Below, piece by piece: positions 1 through 5,857 of a stretch of 8,095 nucleotides of DNA. The stretch spans positions 1-8,095 of the forward strand of contig NZ_JBIIAW010000115.1 in NCBI RefSeq assembly GCF_044239695.1, given 5' to 3'. The notes beneath the pieces were generated by a model. That model was not told the origin of the DNA and did not search any database. It worked only from the letters and a program-made list of their open reading frames with translations. This stretch comes from Pseudolysinimonas_A sp044239695 (GTDB taxonomy: Bacteria; Actinomycetota; Actinomycetes; Actinomycetales; Microbacteriaceae). Position 1 is the first letter of the stretch. Every line of letters begins with the position of its first letter. A program made the translations under genes and the position numbers.

Positions 1-1
1 G

Positions 2-2152
2 ACCGCCGGCTCCCCCGCGGCTCCGACGTCGGAGCCGGAGGAGCCGGGCACCGAACTCACGACTCTCGCCGACACCGAGGATGAGGAGCCCGTCGACGAG
101 TCGACGCCCGAGATCCCGGCGCGGGTGGTCGCCGAGGACGAGGCGACGGAGGAGGGATCCGACGCCGGAGATCAGCTCCCGACCCTCCCCGACCCGAACG
201 ACCCCGACTCCAACGACCCCGAGGACCCCGAGCCCGCCGACACGGTCGCGCCGGTCACCTCCTGGCAGCTCGCTCCTCCGGCCGTCGTGAAGGCAGGGGC
301 GACCGTGCCGATCCGCCTCCGCGCCCAGGGCGAGGTCGACGGATCGCTCATCGACAAGACGATCTACCTCGACGGCACCCAGATCGGCAACAGCGCCTTC
401 GCTCACCGCAACTTCGACTTCCGCCTGAACACCACGGGTCTCGCCGAAGGCGTGCACGTGCTGCGCGGGACCGCCGAGGACGAGGCCGGCAACAGCGCCG
501 AGGCGATCGTCGCGTTCGTCATCGACGGCAGCGGCCCGACCATCACCGTCAAGCCGGGATCGATCGGCGCCGGCGCGGTGTTCTCGAACCTCGACCTCAA
601 GCTCTTCGACGCGAACAAGGTCGACTACGTCGTGGTCAACGGCGTGACGAAGAACCTCACCGACAACAACTGGTCGGATGTCAACGACATCGTGCTCGGC
701 TCGTTCGGCATCCAGAACGGCGTGCCCTTCACGGTGGTCGCCTACGACGTCGCGGGCAACTCCACGACGGCGACCTTCACGATCGACGCGTCCGGCCCGA
801 CCATCACGGTCAAGCCGGAGTCGGTCGGCGGCCCGAGCTACTACTCGAACCTCGACCTGAAGCTCCACGACGCCTTCCAGATCGACAAGGCCGTCATCAA
901 CGGCTGGACGAAGGACCTCACGAACGACCAGTGGTCGGATGTCAACGACATCACGATCGGTTCGTACGGCATCCAGGACGGCGTGCCGTTCACGGTCGTC
1001 GCCTACGACGTCGCCGGCAACGCGACCACCGCGACGTTCACCCTCGACGGCACGGCCCCCCGGGTGTCCTGGCAGGTCCTGCCCGAGTCGCTCCAGTCGG
1101 GCTCGGAGCACTGGCGGTTCATCACCAGCGGTGAGCCCCTCCAGTTTCTCAACAAGGTCACGCTCATCGACGGCAACGAGTGGGATGCCTTCACCAGCAC
1201 CCACCGCAACCGCGACATCGTGATCGACACGACGCTGCTGAGCGACGGCGTGCACACCGCGCAGGGCGTCGTCTACGACGAAGCCGGCAACCGCGGCGAG
1301 ACCGCGATCATCACCTTCACGGTCGACAACTCGGGCCCGCAGATCTCGGTCAAGCCCGAGTCGGTCGGCGGCCCGAGCTACTACTCGACTCTGAGCCTGA
1401 AGCTCCACGACCCGAACCTGGTCGACAAGGTCTCCGTCAACGGCGTGCTGAAGGACCTCACGAACAACCCGTGGTCGGATGTCAACGGCATCACGATCGG
1501 GTCGTTCGGCATCCAGGACGGCGTGCCGTTCACGGTGGTCGCCCACGACGTGCTCGGCAACACCACGTCGGCGACGTTCACCCTCGACGGCACGTCGCCG
1601 ACGGTGAGCTGGCAGGTGCTGCCGCAGGCGCTCCAGTCGGGTGACGAGCACTGGCGATTCATCGTGACCGGCGAGCTGGTGCAGCTGTTCAACAAGGTGA
1701 CGTACATCGACGGCGGCGTGTGGGATGCCTTCACCAGCACCCACGTCAACCGCGACATCGTGGTCGACACGAAGCTGCTGAGCGACGGCGTGCACACGGC
1801 GCAGGGCGTCGTGTACGACGAGGCCGGCAACGTCGGCTCGACGCCGATCGTGACGTTCACGGTCGACAACTCCGGGCCGGCGGTCACGAAGAAGCCCGAG
1901 TCGACGAAGCTCTCGCTGAGCCTCAAGCTCTACGACCCGAGCAACGTCGCCTACGCCACCGTCAACGGCGTGATGTGGGAGCTGACCGACAACCAGTGGT
2001 CGGACCTCAACGGGATCACCGTCGGCAACTACGGCATCGAGAAGAACGTGCCGTTCCTGGTGCAGGTCTACGACGTGCTGGGCAACGTGACGGTCGGCGA
2101 GTACACGCTCACCGCCACCGGCGGCGGCGTGCCGTTCGAGCCGGTCGGCTGA
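2..2152 (+). CDS. Probable secreted multi-Ig-like-repeat protein, C-terminal part (5' end outside window)
   Basis: The reading frame is open from base 2 to the TGA at 2150-2152, so the true start lies upstream of the window. The first ~80 visible residues are a low-complexity linker rich in Asp, Glu, Pro and Thr, with DPNDPDSNDPEDPEP-type runs. Seven beta-rich modules of about 82-96 residues follow. Each carries the Tyr/Asp-x-x-Gly-Asn signature (YDVAGN, YDEAGN) and ends in a strand such as FTVD or FTLD, as in bacterial Ig-like domains. Two types can be told apart. A modules contain SWQVLP, NKVT.IDG and DGVHTAQGVVYDEAGN. B modules contain VKPESVGG, VNGV.KDLT, WSDVN and GVPFTVVAYDV. The order is A-B-B-A-B-A-B. 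There is no C-terminal LPXTG motif or membrane helix, so any anchor or catalytic domain must lie upstream. An extracellular location is inferred from the domain type and the acidic linker. The substrate or partner is unknown. Similar B-like units occur, to my recollection, in large actinobacterial exoenzymes. Confidence 0.82.
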   Translation, partial: TAGSPAAPTSEPEEPGTELTTLADTEDEEPVDESTPEIPARVVAEDEATEEGSDAGDQLPTLPDPNDPDSNDPEDPEPADTVAPVTSWQLAPPAVVKAGATVPIRLRAQGEVDGSLIDKTIYLDGTQIGNSAFAHRNFDFRLNTTGLAEGVHVLRGTAEDEAGNSAEAIVAFVIDGSGPTITVKPGSIGAGAVFSNLDLKLFDANKVDYVVVNGVTKNLTDNNWSDVNDIVLGSFGIQNGVPFTVVAYDVAGNSTTATFTIDASGPTITVKPESVGGPSYYSNLDLKLHDAFQIDKAVINGWTKDLTNDQWSDVNDITIGSYGIQDGVPFTVVAYDVAGNATTATFTLDGTAPRVSWQVLPESLQSGSEHWRFITSGEPLQFLNKVTLIDGNEWDAFTSTHRNRDIVIDTTLLSDGVHTAQGVVYDEAGNRGETAIITFTVDNSGPQISVKPESVGGPSYYSTLSLKLHDPNLVDKVSVNGVLKDLTNNPWSDVNGITIGSFGIQDGVPFTVVAHDVLGNTTSATFTLDGTSPTVSWQVLPQALQSGDEHWRFIVTGELVQLFNKVTYIDGGVWDAFTSTHVNRDIVVDTKLLSDGVHTAQGVVYDEAGNVGSTPIVTFTVDNSGPAVTKKPESTKLSLSLKLYDPSNVAYATVNGVMWELTDNQWSDLNGITVGNYGIEKNVPFLVQVYDVLGNVTVGEYTLTATGGGVPFEPVG
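242..2116 (+). repeat. Seven Ig-like modules of two types, A0-B1-B2-A1-B3-A2-B4
   Basis: Boundaries placed by hand at recurring Ser-Gly-Pro or Thr-x-Pro junctions: A0 242-529 (most divergent), B1 530-790, B2 791-1051, A1 1052-1330, B3 1331-1591, A2 1592-1870, B4 1871-2116. B1, B2 and B3 are each 261 bp (87 residues). A1 and A2 are each 279 bp (93 residues). B4 has lost about five residues where the other B units read roughly VGGPSYYS, or VFS in B1. All boundaries are in frame. The array codes for protein and is not a separate genetic element. Confidence 0.85.
791..1870 (+). repeat. In-frame 540-bp tandem duplication (B2-A1 / B3-A2)
   Basis: Bases 791-1330 and 1331-1870 align without gaps at an offset of exactly 540 bp. 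For example, the segment encoding PESVGGPSYYS occurs at about 818 and again 540 bases later. WDAFTSTH and LLSDGVHTAQGVVYDEAGN also recur at the same offset. By hand count about three quarters of the residues are identical (roughly 66/87 for B2/B3 and 72/93 for A1/A2). The duplication is therefore not very recent, or homogenisation is only partial. Confidence 0.85.
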
Positions 2153-2175
2153 TCTGGCGGTAACTGACGCACCCC

Positions 2176-2215
2176 TGACCGGGCCGCACCTCGAATCTGA
2201 GGAGCGGCCCGGTTA
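2176..2215 (+). terminator. Hairpin terminator after the Ig-repeat gene
   Basis: ACCGGGCCGC at 2178-2187 pairs perfectly with GCGGCCCGGT at 2204-2213. A G-T and a T-A pair extend the stem outward to 2176/2215. Inside, past an A/A mismatch, CCTC (2189-2192) pairs with GAGG (2199-2202) around a six-base loop. The hairpin starts 23 bases after the stop codon. It lacks a clear U-tract, which is common for intrinsic terminators of high-G+C actinobacteria. Its 3' arm ends only 10 bases before the ATG of the rhodanese gene and overlaps that gene's putative -10 box. Confidence 0.75.
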
Positions 2216-2225
2216 GCTTCGTGGC
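2214..2225 (+). promoter_or_regulatory. Putative -10 box of a leaderless promoter for the rhodanese gene
   Basis: TAGCTT (2214-2219) fits the actinobacterial -10 pattern TAnnnT and is followed by six bases and then the ATG at 2226. No Shine-Dalgarno sequence precedes the ATG. This fits transcription starting at or next to the A of ATG. A -35 hexamer is not clear: the matching position lies inside the terminator hairpin loop. Confidence 0.45.
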
Positions 2226-2678
2226 ATGACCCTCACCGCCACCGAGCAATCGTCCGCCGTCGAGCACTTCGCGGCGAAGCTTCGTTTCGAGACCGACCCG
2301 TCGGACGTCGCCGCTGCCTTCGCCGCCGGGGAGGACTTCGTGCTCGTCGACTCCCGCGGGCACGCCTCCTGGCACCAGGGCCGCATCGCCGGCGCGATCC
2401 ACCTGCCGCACGCCGAGATCCCCGAACGCGCGCCGGTCGAGATCCCGATCACGACCCCGGTCGTCGTCTACTGCTGGGGCCCGGGATGCAACGGCTCGAC
2501 GCGTGCGGCGCTCCAGTTCAGCCGGCTGGGCTACGCCGTGAAGGAGATGATCGGCGGCTTCGAGTACTGGGCGCGCGAGGGCCTCGAGATCGTCGACGAC
2601 TCCGGACCGATCACCCGCGCGGTCGACATCCTCACCTCGCCCCGACCGTCGAACGGCGCGGTGACCTGCGACTGCTGA
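2226..2678 (+). CDS. Single-domain rhodanese-like sulfurtransferase
   Basis: A 150-residue cytoplasmic protein with no signal peptide and one rhodanese domain (about residues 22-122). Family features visible are the LVDSR strand (Asp42), GHIPGAxHLP-like GRIAGAIHLPHAEIP (52-66), the active-site loop VVYCWGPGCNGSTRAA, and the end strand VKEMIGGFEYWAREG. Cys83 is in the position of the persulfide-forming cysteine, and Cys88 lies in the same loop. The chain ends in Cys-Asp-Cys (Cys148, Cys150). Rhodaneses move sulfane sulfur from a donor such as thiosulfate or a persulfide to an acceptor. The donor and acceptor here cannot be told. The start is set by the ATG just after a TAnnnT box. The gene stands alone between the terminator hairpin and the GntR promoter, so it is probably monocistronic. 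No other sulfur gene is in the window. Confidence 0.88.
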   Translation: MTLTATEQSSAVEHFAAKLRFETDPSDVAAAFAAGEDFVLVDSRGHASWHQGRIAGAIHLPHAEIPERAPVEIPITTPVVVYCWGPGCNGSTRAALQFSRLGYAVKEMIGGFEYWAREGLEIVDDSGPITRAVDILTSPRPSNGAVTCDC

Positions 2679-2738
2679 TCGCCTTGTGGATACCGGGGTC
2701 GTTCGCCGGGAGCGTTTCGGCATCCGGGAGTGCCGTTC

Positions 2739-2769
2739 TGTATACATAAGGATGTATTCGGCGTAACGT
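2739..2769 (+). promoter_or_regulatory. Putative promoter and operator of the gntR-prpDBC operon
   Basis: TGTATACA (2739-2746) is a perfect 8-bp palindrome of the GTATAC-core type bound by many FadR/FCD-subfamily GntR regulators. It overlaps a second inverted repeat, ATACAT (2742-2747), four bases, then ATGTAT (2752-2757). TATACA (2741-2746) matches the -35 consensus at 4 of 6 bases. A 17-base spacer separates it from TAACGT (2764-2769), a TAnnnT -10 box. Eight bases later comes the GTG start at 2778. A regulator bound to the palindrome would cover the -35 element. This AT-rich patch stands out in G+C-rich DNA. Confidence 0.55.
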
Positions 2770-2777
2770 AGCCCGAC

Positions 2778-3440
2778 GTGAGGGCGAGCGACTCGGCGTA
2801 CGACTGGCTGCGGGAGGAGATCCTGCACTGGCGGCTGCTGCCGGGCACCGCGCTCTCCGAGATCGACCTCGCCGAACGCCTCGGCGTCTCCCGCACTCCG
2901 CTGCGGGCCGCGCTCGCCCGGCTCGCCCTCGAAGGGCTCGTCGACACCTCGCGCGGGCGCACGGGCGTCGTGTCGGAGGTCTCCGCCGCGACGATCACCG
3001 AACTCTTCGAACTGCGCGAGGCCCTCGAGACCCAGGCCGTCCGTCTCGTCGCACGGCGCGCCGACCCCGCGGTGTTCGACCTCCTCGCGAGCCGCTTCGC
3101 CGACGCCCCCCGGCTGCTGCGGGAGGAGGGGATCGACGCCTACTACGCGCTCGTCGCCGAGTTCGACGCGGCGCTCGACGCGGCGCTCGGCAACGCCGTC
3201 TACCGCGGCGCGCTCGACGGCGTGCGCCTGCACCTCGCGCGTGCCCGCCGCATCGCGACCGACAACCCCGAACGGCTCGTGCGCTCCGCCGAGGAGCACC
3301 GGCTGATCTGCGCCGCGATCCGCGACGGGGATGCCGCGCTCGCCGCGTCCGCGACGACGGTGCACCTCAAAGCCTCCCTCACCACCATCCTCGACACGCT
3401 CGCATCCCGCGACGCCTCCGCTCTGAAAGGCCGTGCATGA
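2778..3440 (+). CDS. GntR-family (FadR/FCD subfamily) transcriptional regulator of the methylcitrate operon
   Basis: A 220-residue protein. Residues ~5-68 form the GntR winged helix-turn-helix: AYDWLREEIL, PGTALSEIDLAERLGVSRTPLRAAL, then the wing up to GVVSEVS. Residues ~74-210 are the all-helical FCD ligand domain. In FCD proteins a metal site is usually built from D-x3-H plus two later His. Here His174 (EEH) and His196 are kept. The first His aligns with Asp130 (EFDAALDAALGN), and the preceding Asp aligns with Val126. The GTG at 2778 is chosen because an in-frame TAG lies at 2769-2771, no ribosome-binding site is seen, and the protein then begins just before the first helix. The gene overlaps prpD by ATGA (3437-3440). 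That coupling suggests it controls prpDBC and itself, probably in response to a propionate-derived metabolite such as 2-methylcitrate (inferred). It is unrelated in type to the sigma54 activator PrpR of enterobacteria. Confidence 0.85.
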   Translation: MRASDSAYDWLREEILHWRLLPGTALSEIDLAERLGVSRTPLRAALARLALEGLVDTSRGRTGVVSEVSAATITELFELREALETQAVRLVARRADPAVFDLLASRFADAPRLLREEGIDAYYALVAEFDAALDAALGNAVYRGALDGVRLHLARARRIATDNPERLVRSAEEHRLICAAIRDGDAALAASATTVHLKASLTTILDTLASRDASALKGRA

Positions 3441-4948
3441 AGCTCCACCCCGTTCGCACCTACCGCTCCGACGAGAACCTCGCGACGGAGGATCAGCTCG
3501 CCTGGAAGGTCGCGCAGGTCGCCGTCGACCCGGTCGCCGTCGACGCCGAGGTGACCGAGATGGTCATCAACCGCGTGATCGACAACGCCGCCGTCGCGGT
3601 CGCGTCCATCGGCCGGGCCCCGGCGGTCGCGGCGCGGGGCCAGGCGGAAGCGCACCCGACGGGAGCGGGCTCGAACGGCGCCGGCGCGACGGTCTTCGGC
3701 GTCGAGGGGCTGTTCAGCCCGGAGTGGGCCGCGTTCGCCAACGGGGTCGCCGTGCGCGAACTCGACTACCACGACACCTTCCTCGCCGCGGAGTACTCGC
3801 ACCCGGGCGACAACATCCCGCCGATCCTCGCGGTGGCCCAGCACGCCGGGCGCGACGGCGCCGCCCTCGTGCGCGGGATCGCGACCGGGTACGAGATCCA
3901 GGTCGACCTCGTGAAGGCGATCTCGCTGCACAAGCACAAGATCGACCACGTCGCGCACCTCGGCCCGTCGACCGCCGCCGGCATCGGAACCCTCCTTGGG
4001 CTCTCCCCCGAGATCATCTCCCAGGCGGTGGCGCAGGCGCTGCACACGACGACCGCCACCCGCCAGTCGCGCAAGGGCGAGATCTCCACCTGGAAGGCGT
4101 ACGCGCCGGCCTTCGCCGGCAAGATGGCCGTCGAGGCGGTCGACCGGGCGATGCGCGGCCAGACCAGCCCGAGCCCGATCTGGGAGGGCGAGGACGGCGT
4201 CATCGCCTGGCTGCTCGACGGCCCCGATGGCCGCTACGAGGTGCCGCTGCCGGAGGCCGGCGAGGCGAAGCGCGCGATCCTCGACACCTACACGAAGGAG
4301 CACTCCGCGGAGTACCAGGCGCAGGCGTGGATCGATCTCGCGCGTGCCCTGCACTCCCGGTATCCCGAGTTGCTCGACCCCGCGAACGTGACGCGCATCG
4401 TGCTGCACACGAGCCACCACACGCACTACGTGATCGGCTCGGGCGCGAACGACCCGCAGAAGTTCGACCCCACCGCCTCGCGGGAGACGCTCGATCACTC
4501 GATCCCGTACATCTTCGCCGTCGCCCTCCAGGACGGCACCTGGCACCACGTCGACTCCTACCTGCCGGCGCGCGCCCAGCGGCCCGACACCGTCGCGCTG
4601 TGGCACAAGGTGTCGACCGTCGAGGATGCCGAGTGGACCCGTCGCTACCATTCGAACGACCTCGCCGAGAAGGCGTTCGGCGGCCGCGTCGAGATCGACC
4701 TCGCCGACGGATCGCGCATCGTCGACGAGATCGCCGTCGCCGACGCGCACCCGCTCGGCGCCCGCCCCTTCGCGCGCGAGCAGTACCTCCAGAAGTTCCG
4801 GCTGCTCGCCGACGGGGTGCTCGCGCCCGCCGAGATCGACCGGTTCCTCGACGTCGCTCAGCGGCTGCCCGTGCTCTCGGCGGACGAACTCGCCGGGCTC
4901 AACGTCGTCGCCGCCGGGCTGCCCACGCCGCCGAAGGGTCTGTTCTGA
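3437..4948 (+). CDS. prpD: 2-methylcitrate dehydratase (MmgE/PrpD family)
   Basis: A 503-residue cytoplasmic enzyme, slightly longer than enterobacterial PrpD (about 480). It dehydrates 2-methylcitrate to 2-methyl-cis-aconitate, the second step of the methylcitrate cycle that disposes of propionyl-CoA. Family features are the N-terminal helical domain with ELDYHDTF (108-115), HPGDNIPP (122-129), GYEIQ (151-155), HLGPSTAAGIG (174-184) and the SRKGEISTWKAYAPAFAG segment (211-228). A smaller C-terminal alpha/beta domain follows from about residue 290. The ATG at 3437 lies six bases after GAAAGG (3425-3430) and overlaps the regulator's stop as ATGA, so translation is probably coupled. Its own stop shares an A with the next start (TGATG, 4946-4950). 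It could in principle be an MmgE paralogue or cis-aconitate decarboxylase-like member of the family, but the prpB and prpC neighbours make PrpD by far the most likely. Confidence 0.93.
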   Translation: MKLHPVRTYRSDENLATEDQLAWKVAQVAVDPVAVDAEVTEMVINRVIDNAAVAVASIGRAPAVAARGQAEAHPTGAGSNGAGATVFGVEGLFSPEWAAFANGVAVRELDYHDTFLAAEYSHPGDNIPPILAVAQHAGRDGAALVRGIATGYEIQVDLVKAISLHKHKIDHVAHLGPSTAAGIGTLLGLSPEIISQAVAQALHTTTATRQSRKGEISTWKAYAPAFAGKMAVEAVDRAMRGQTSPSPIWEGEDGVIAWLLDGPDGRYEVPLPEAGEAKRAILDTYTKEHSAEYQAQAWIDLARALHSRYPELLDPANVTRIVLHTSHHTHYVIGSGANDPQKFDPTASRETLDHSIPYIFAVALQDGTWHHVDSYLPARAQRPDTVALWHKVSTVEDAEWTRRYHSNDLAEKAFGGRVEIDLADGSRIVDEIAVADAHPLGARPFAREQYLQKFRLLADGVLAPAEIDRFLDVAQRLPVLSADELAGLNVVAAGLPTPPKGLF

Positions 4949-5856
4949 TGCTGCACACCCACGTCACCGCCGCCGAGAAGCGCCGGGCGTTCCGGGCGGG
5001 CCTCGCAAGCGGCACCATCCAACGGTTCCCGGGAGCCTTCACCCCGCTCTCCACGCGGCTCGTCCAGGAGAAGGGCTTCGAGGGCGTCTACATCTCGGGC
5101 GCGGTCATGGCGAACGAGCTCGGGCTGCCCGACATCGGCCTGACGACGCTCACCGAGGTCGCCCAGCGCGGCGCGCAGATCTCGCGCACCACCGACCTGC
5201 CGACGCTCATCGACGGCGACACCGGATTCGGCGAGCCGATGAACGTCGCCCGCACCGTGCAGCTGCTCGAGGATGCCGGGGTCTCCGGCGTGCACCTCGA
5301 GGACCAGGTGAACCCGAAGCGCTGCGGCCACCTCGACGGCAAGGACGTCGTCGACGAGAAGACCGCGGTGAACCGCATCCGGGCCGCCGTTCAGGCCCGC
5401 CGTGACCCGGGCTTCGTCATCATGGCGCGCACCGACATCCGGGGGGTGGAGGGGCTGACGGCGGCGCTCGACCGCGCGAAGGCACTCGTGGATGCCGGCG
5501 CCGACGCGATCTTCGCCGAAGCCATGGCCGATCTGGGCGAGTTCGAGGCGATGCGGGCCGCTGTCGACGTGCCGATCCTCGCCAACATGACCGAGTTCGG
5601 CAAGAGCGACCTCTTCACGGTGCAGCAGTTGCAGGATGTCGGGGTGAACATGGTGATCTTCCCGGTCTCGCTGCAGCGGATCGCGATGGGAGCGATCGAG
5701 CGCGCGCTCGACGCGCTCTCCACCGAGGGGTCGCTCGCCTCGCAGGTGCCCGAGATGCAGACTCGGGCTCGCCTCTACGACCTCGTCGACTACGCCGCCT
5801 ACGGCGCATTCGATGCCGACGTCTTCACGTTCGACCTCGAGAACAACAGGAGCTGA
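4948..5856 (+). CDS. prpB: 2-methylisocitrate lyase
   Basis: A 302-residue member of the isocitrate lyase/PEP mutase superfamily. It cleaves (2S,3R)-2-methylisocitrate to pyruvate and succinate, the last step of the methylcitrate cycle. The signature KRCGH is at residues 124-128, with catalytic Cys126. The metal and substrate loop IDGDTGFGE (88-96), HLEDQ (116-120), VIMARTD (157-163) and the late ILANMTEFG segment all match PrpB. The length fits PrpB (about 296) rather than isocitrate lyase (over 400). The ATG at 4948 overlaps the prpD stop and lies nine bases after GAAGGG (4933-4938). The same frame stays open far upstream through prpD without coding meaning. The C-terminal MQTR.RLYDLVDY motif also matches the family. 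Confidence 0.95.
   Translation: MLHTHVTAAEKRRAFRAGLASGTIQRFPGAFTPLSTRLVQEKGFEGVYISGAVMANELGLPDIGLTTLTEVAQRGAQISRTTDLPTLIDGDTGFGEPMNVARTVQLLEDAGVSGVHLEDQVNPKRCGHLDGKDVVDEKTAVNRIRAAVQARRDPGFVIMARTDIRGVEGLTAALDRAKALVDAGADAIFAEAMADLGEFEAMRAAVDVPILANMTEFGKSDLFTVQQLQDVGVNMVIFPVSLQRIAMGAIERALDALSTEGSLASQVPEMQTRARLYDLVDYAAYGAFDADVFTFDLENNRS
5848..5852 (+). promoter_or_regulatory. Ribosome-binding site that fixes the prpC start
   Basis: AGGAG lies five bases before the ATG at 5858, overlapping the last codons of prpB. It supports the start at 5858 over the in-frame ATG at 5813. The upstream choice would add a 15-residue Ser/Arg-rich stretch that is only prpB read in another frame. Confidence 0.8.
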
Positions 5857-5857
5857 C

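Noticed and set aside
125..127. GTG at 125 as the start of the Ig-repeat protein
   Set aside because: The frame continues open to base 2 with the same acidic linker composition, and no signal peptide follows 125, so the gene must begin upstream.
2706..2730. CCGGGAG direct repeat (2706-2712 and 2724-2730) and possible terminator after the rhodanese gene
   Set aside because: The copies are short and G+C-rich, and no stem longer than four pairs can be drawn. Nothing separates it from chance.
2109..3365. 418-codon open frame on the - strand
   Set aside because: It spans the antisense of the Ig gene end, a terminator, the rhodanese gene and gntR. No recognisable domain; a real gene would not run across these boundaries.
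3200..4750. 516-codon open frame on the - strand
   Set aside because: It is antisense to gntR and prpD, with Arg/Asp/Gly/Val-rich composition typical of the opposite strand of high-G+C genes, and crosses two real genes.
3433..4947. Long open frame from a GTG at 3433 that runs in frame into prpB (807 codons in total)
   Set aside because: Before 4948 it is the +1 frame of prpD, rich in Arg, Gly, Pro and Ala with no domain pattern. PrpB similarity starts exactly at the ATG at 4948, so this is a high-G+C shadow and not a fusion.
5813..5857. Earlier in-frame ATG for prpC at 5813
   Set aside because: It would add a Ser/Arg-rich leader overlapping prpB. The AGGAG site at 5848 and family alignment point to 5858.
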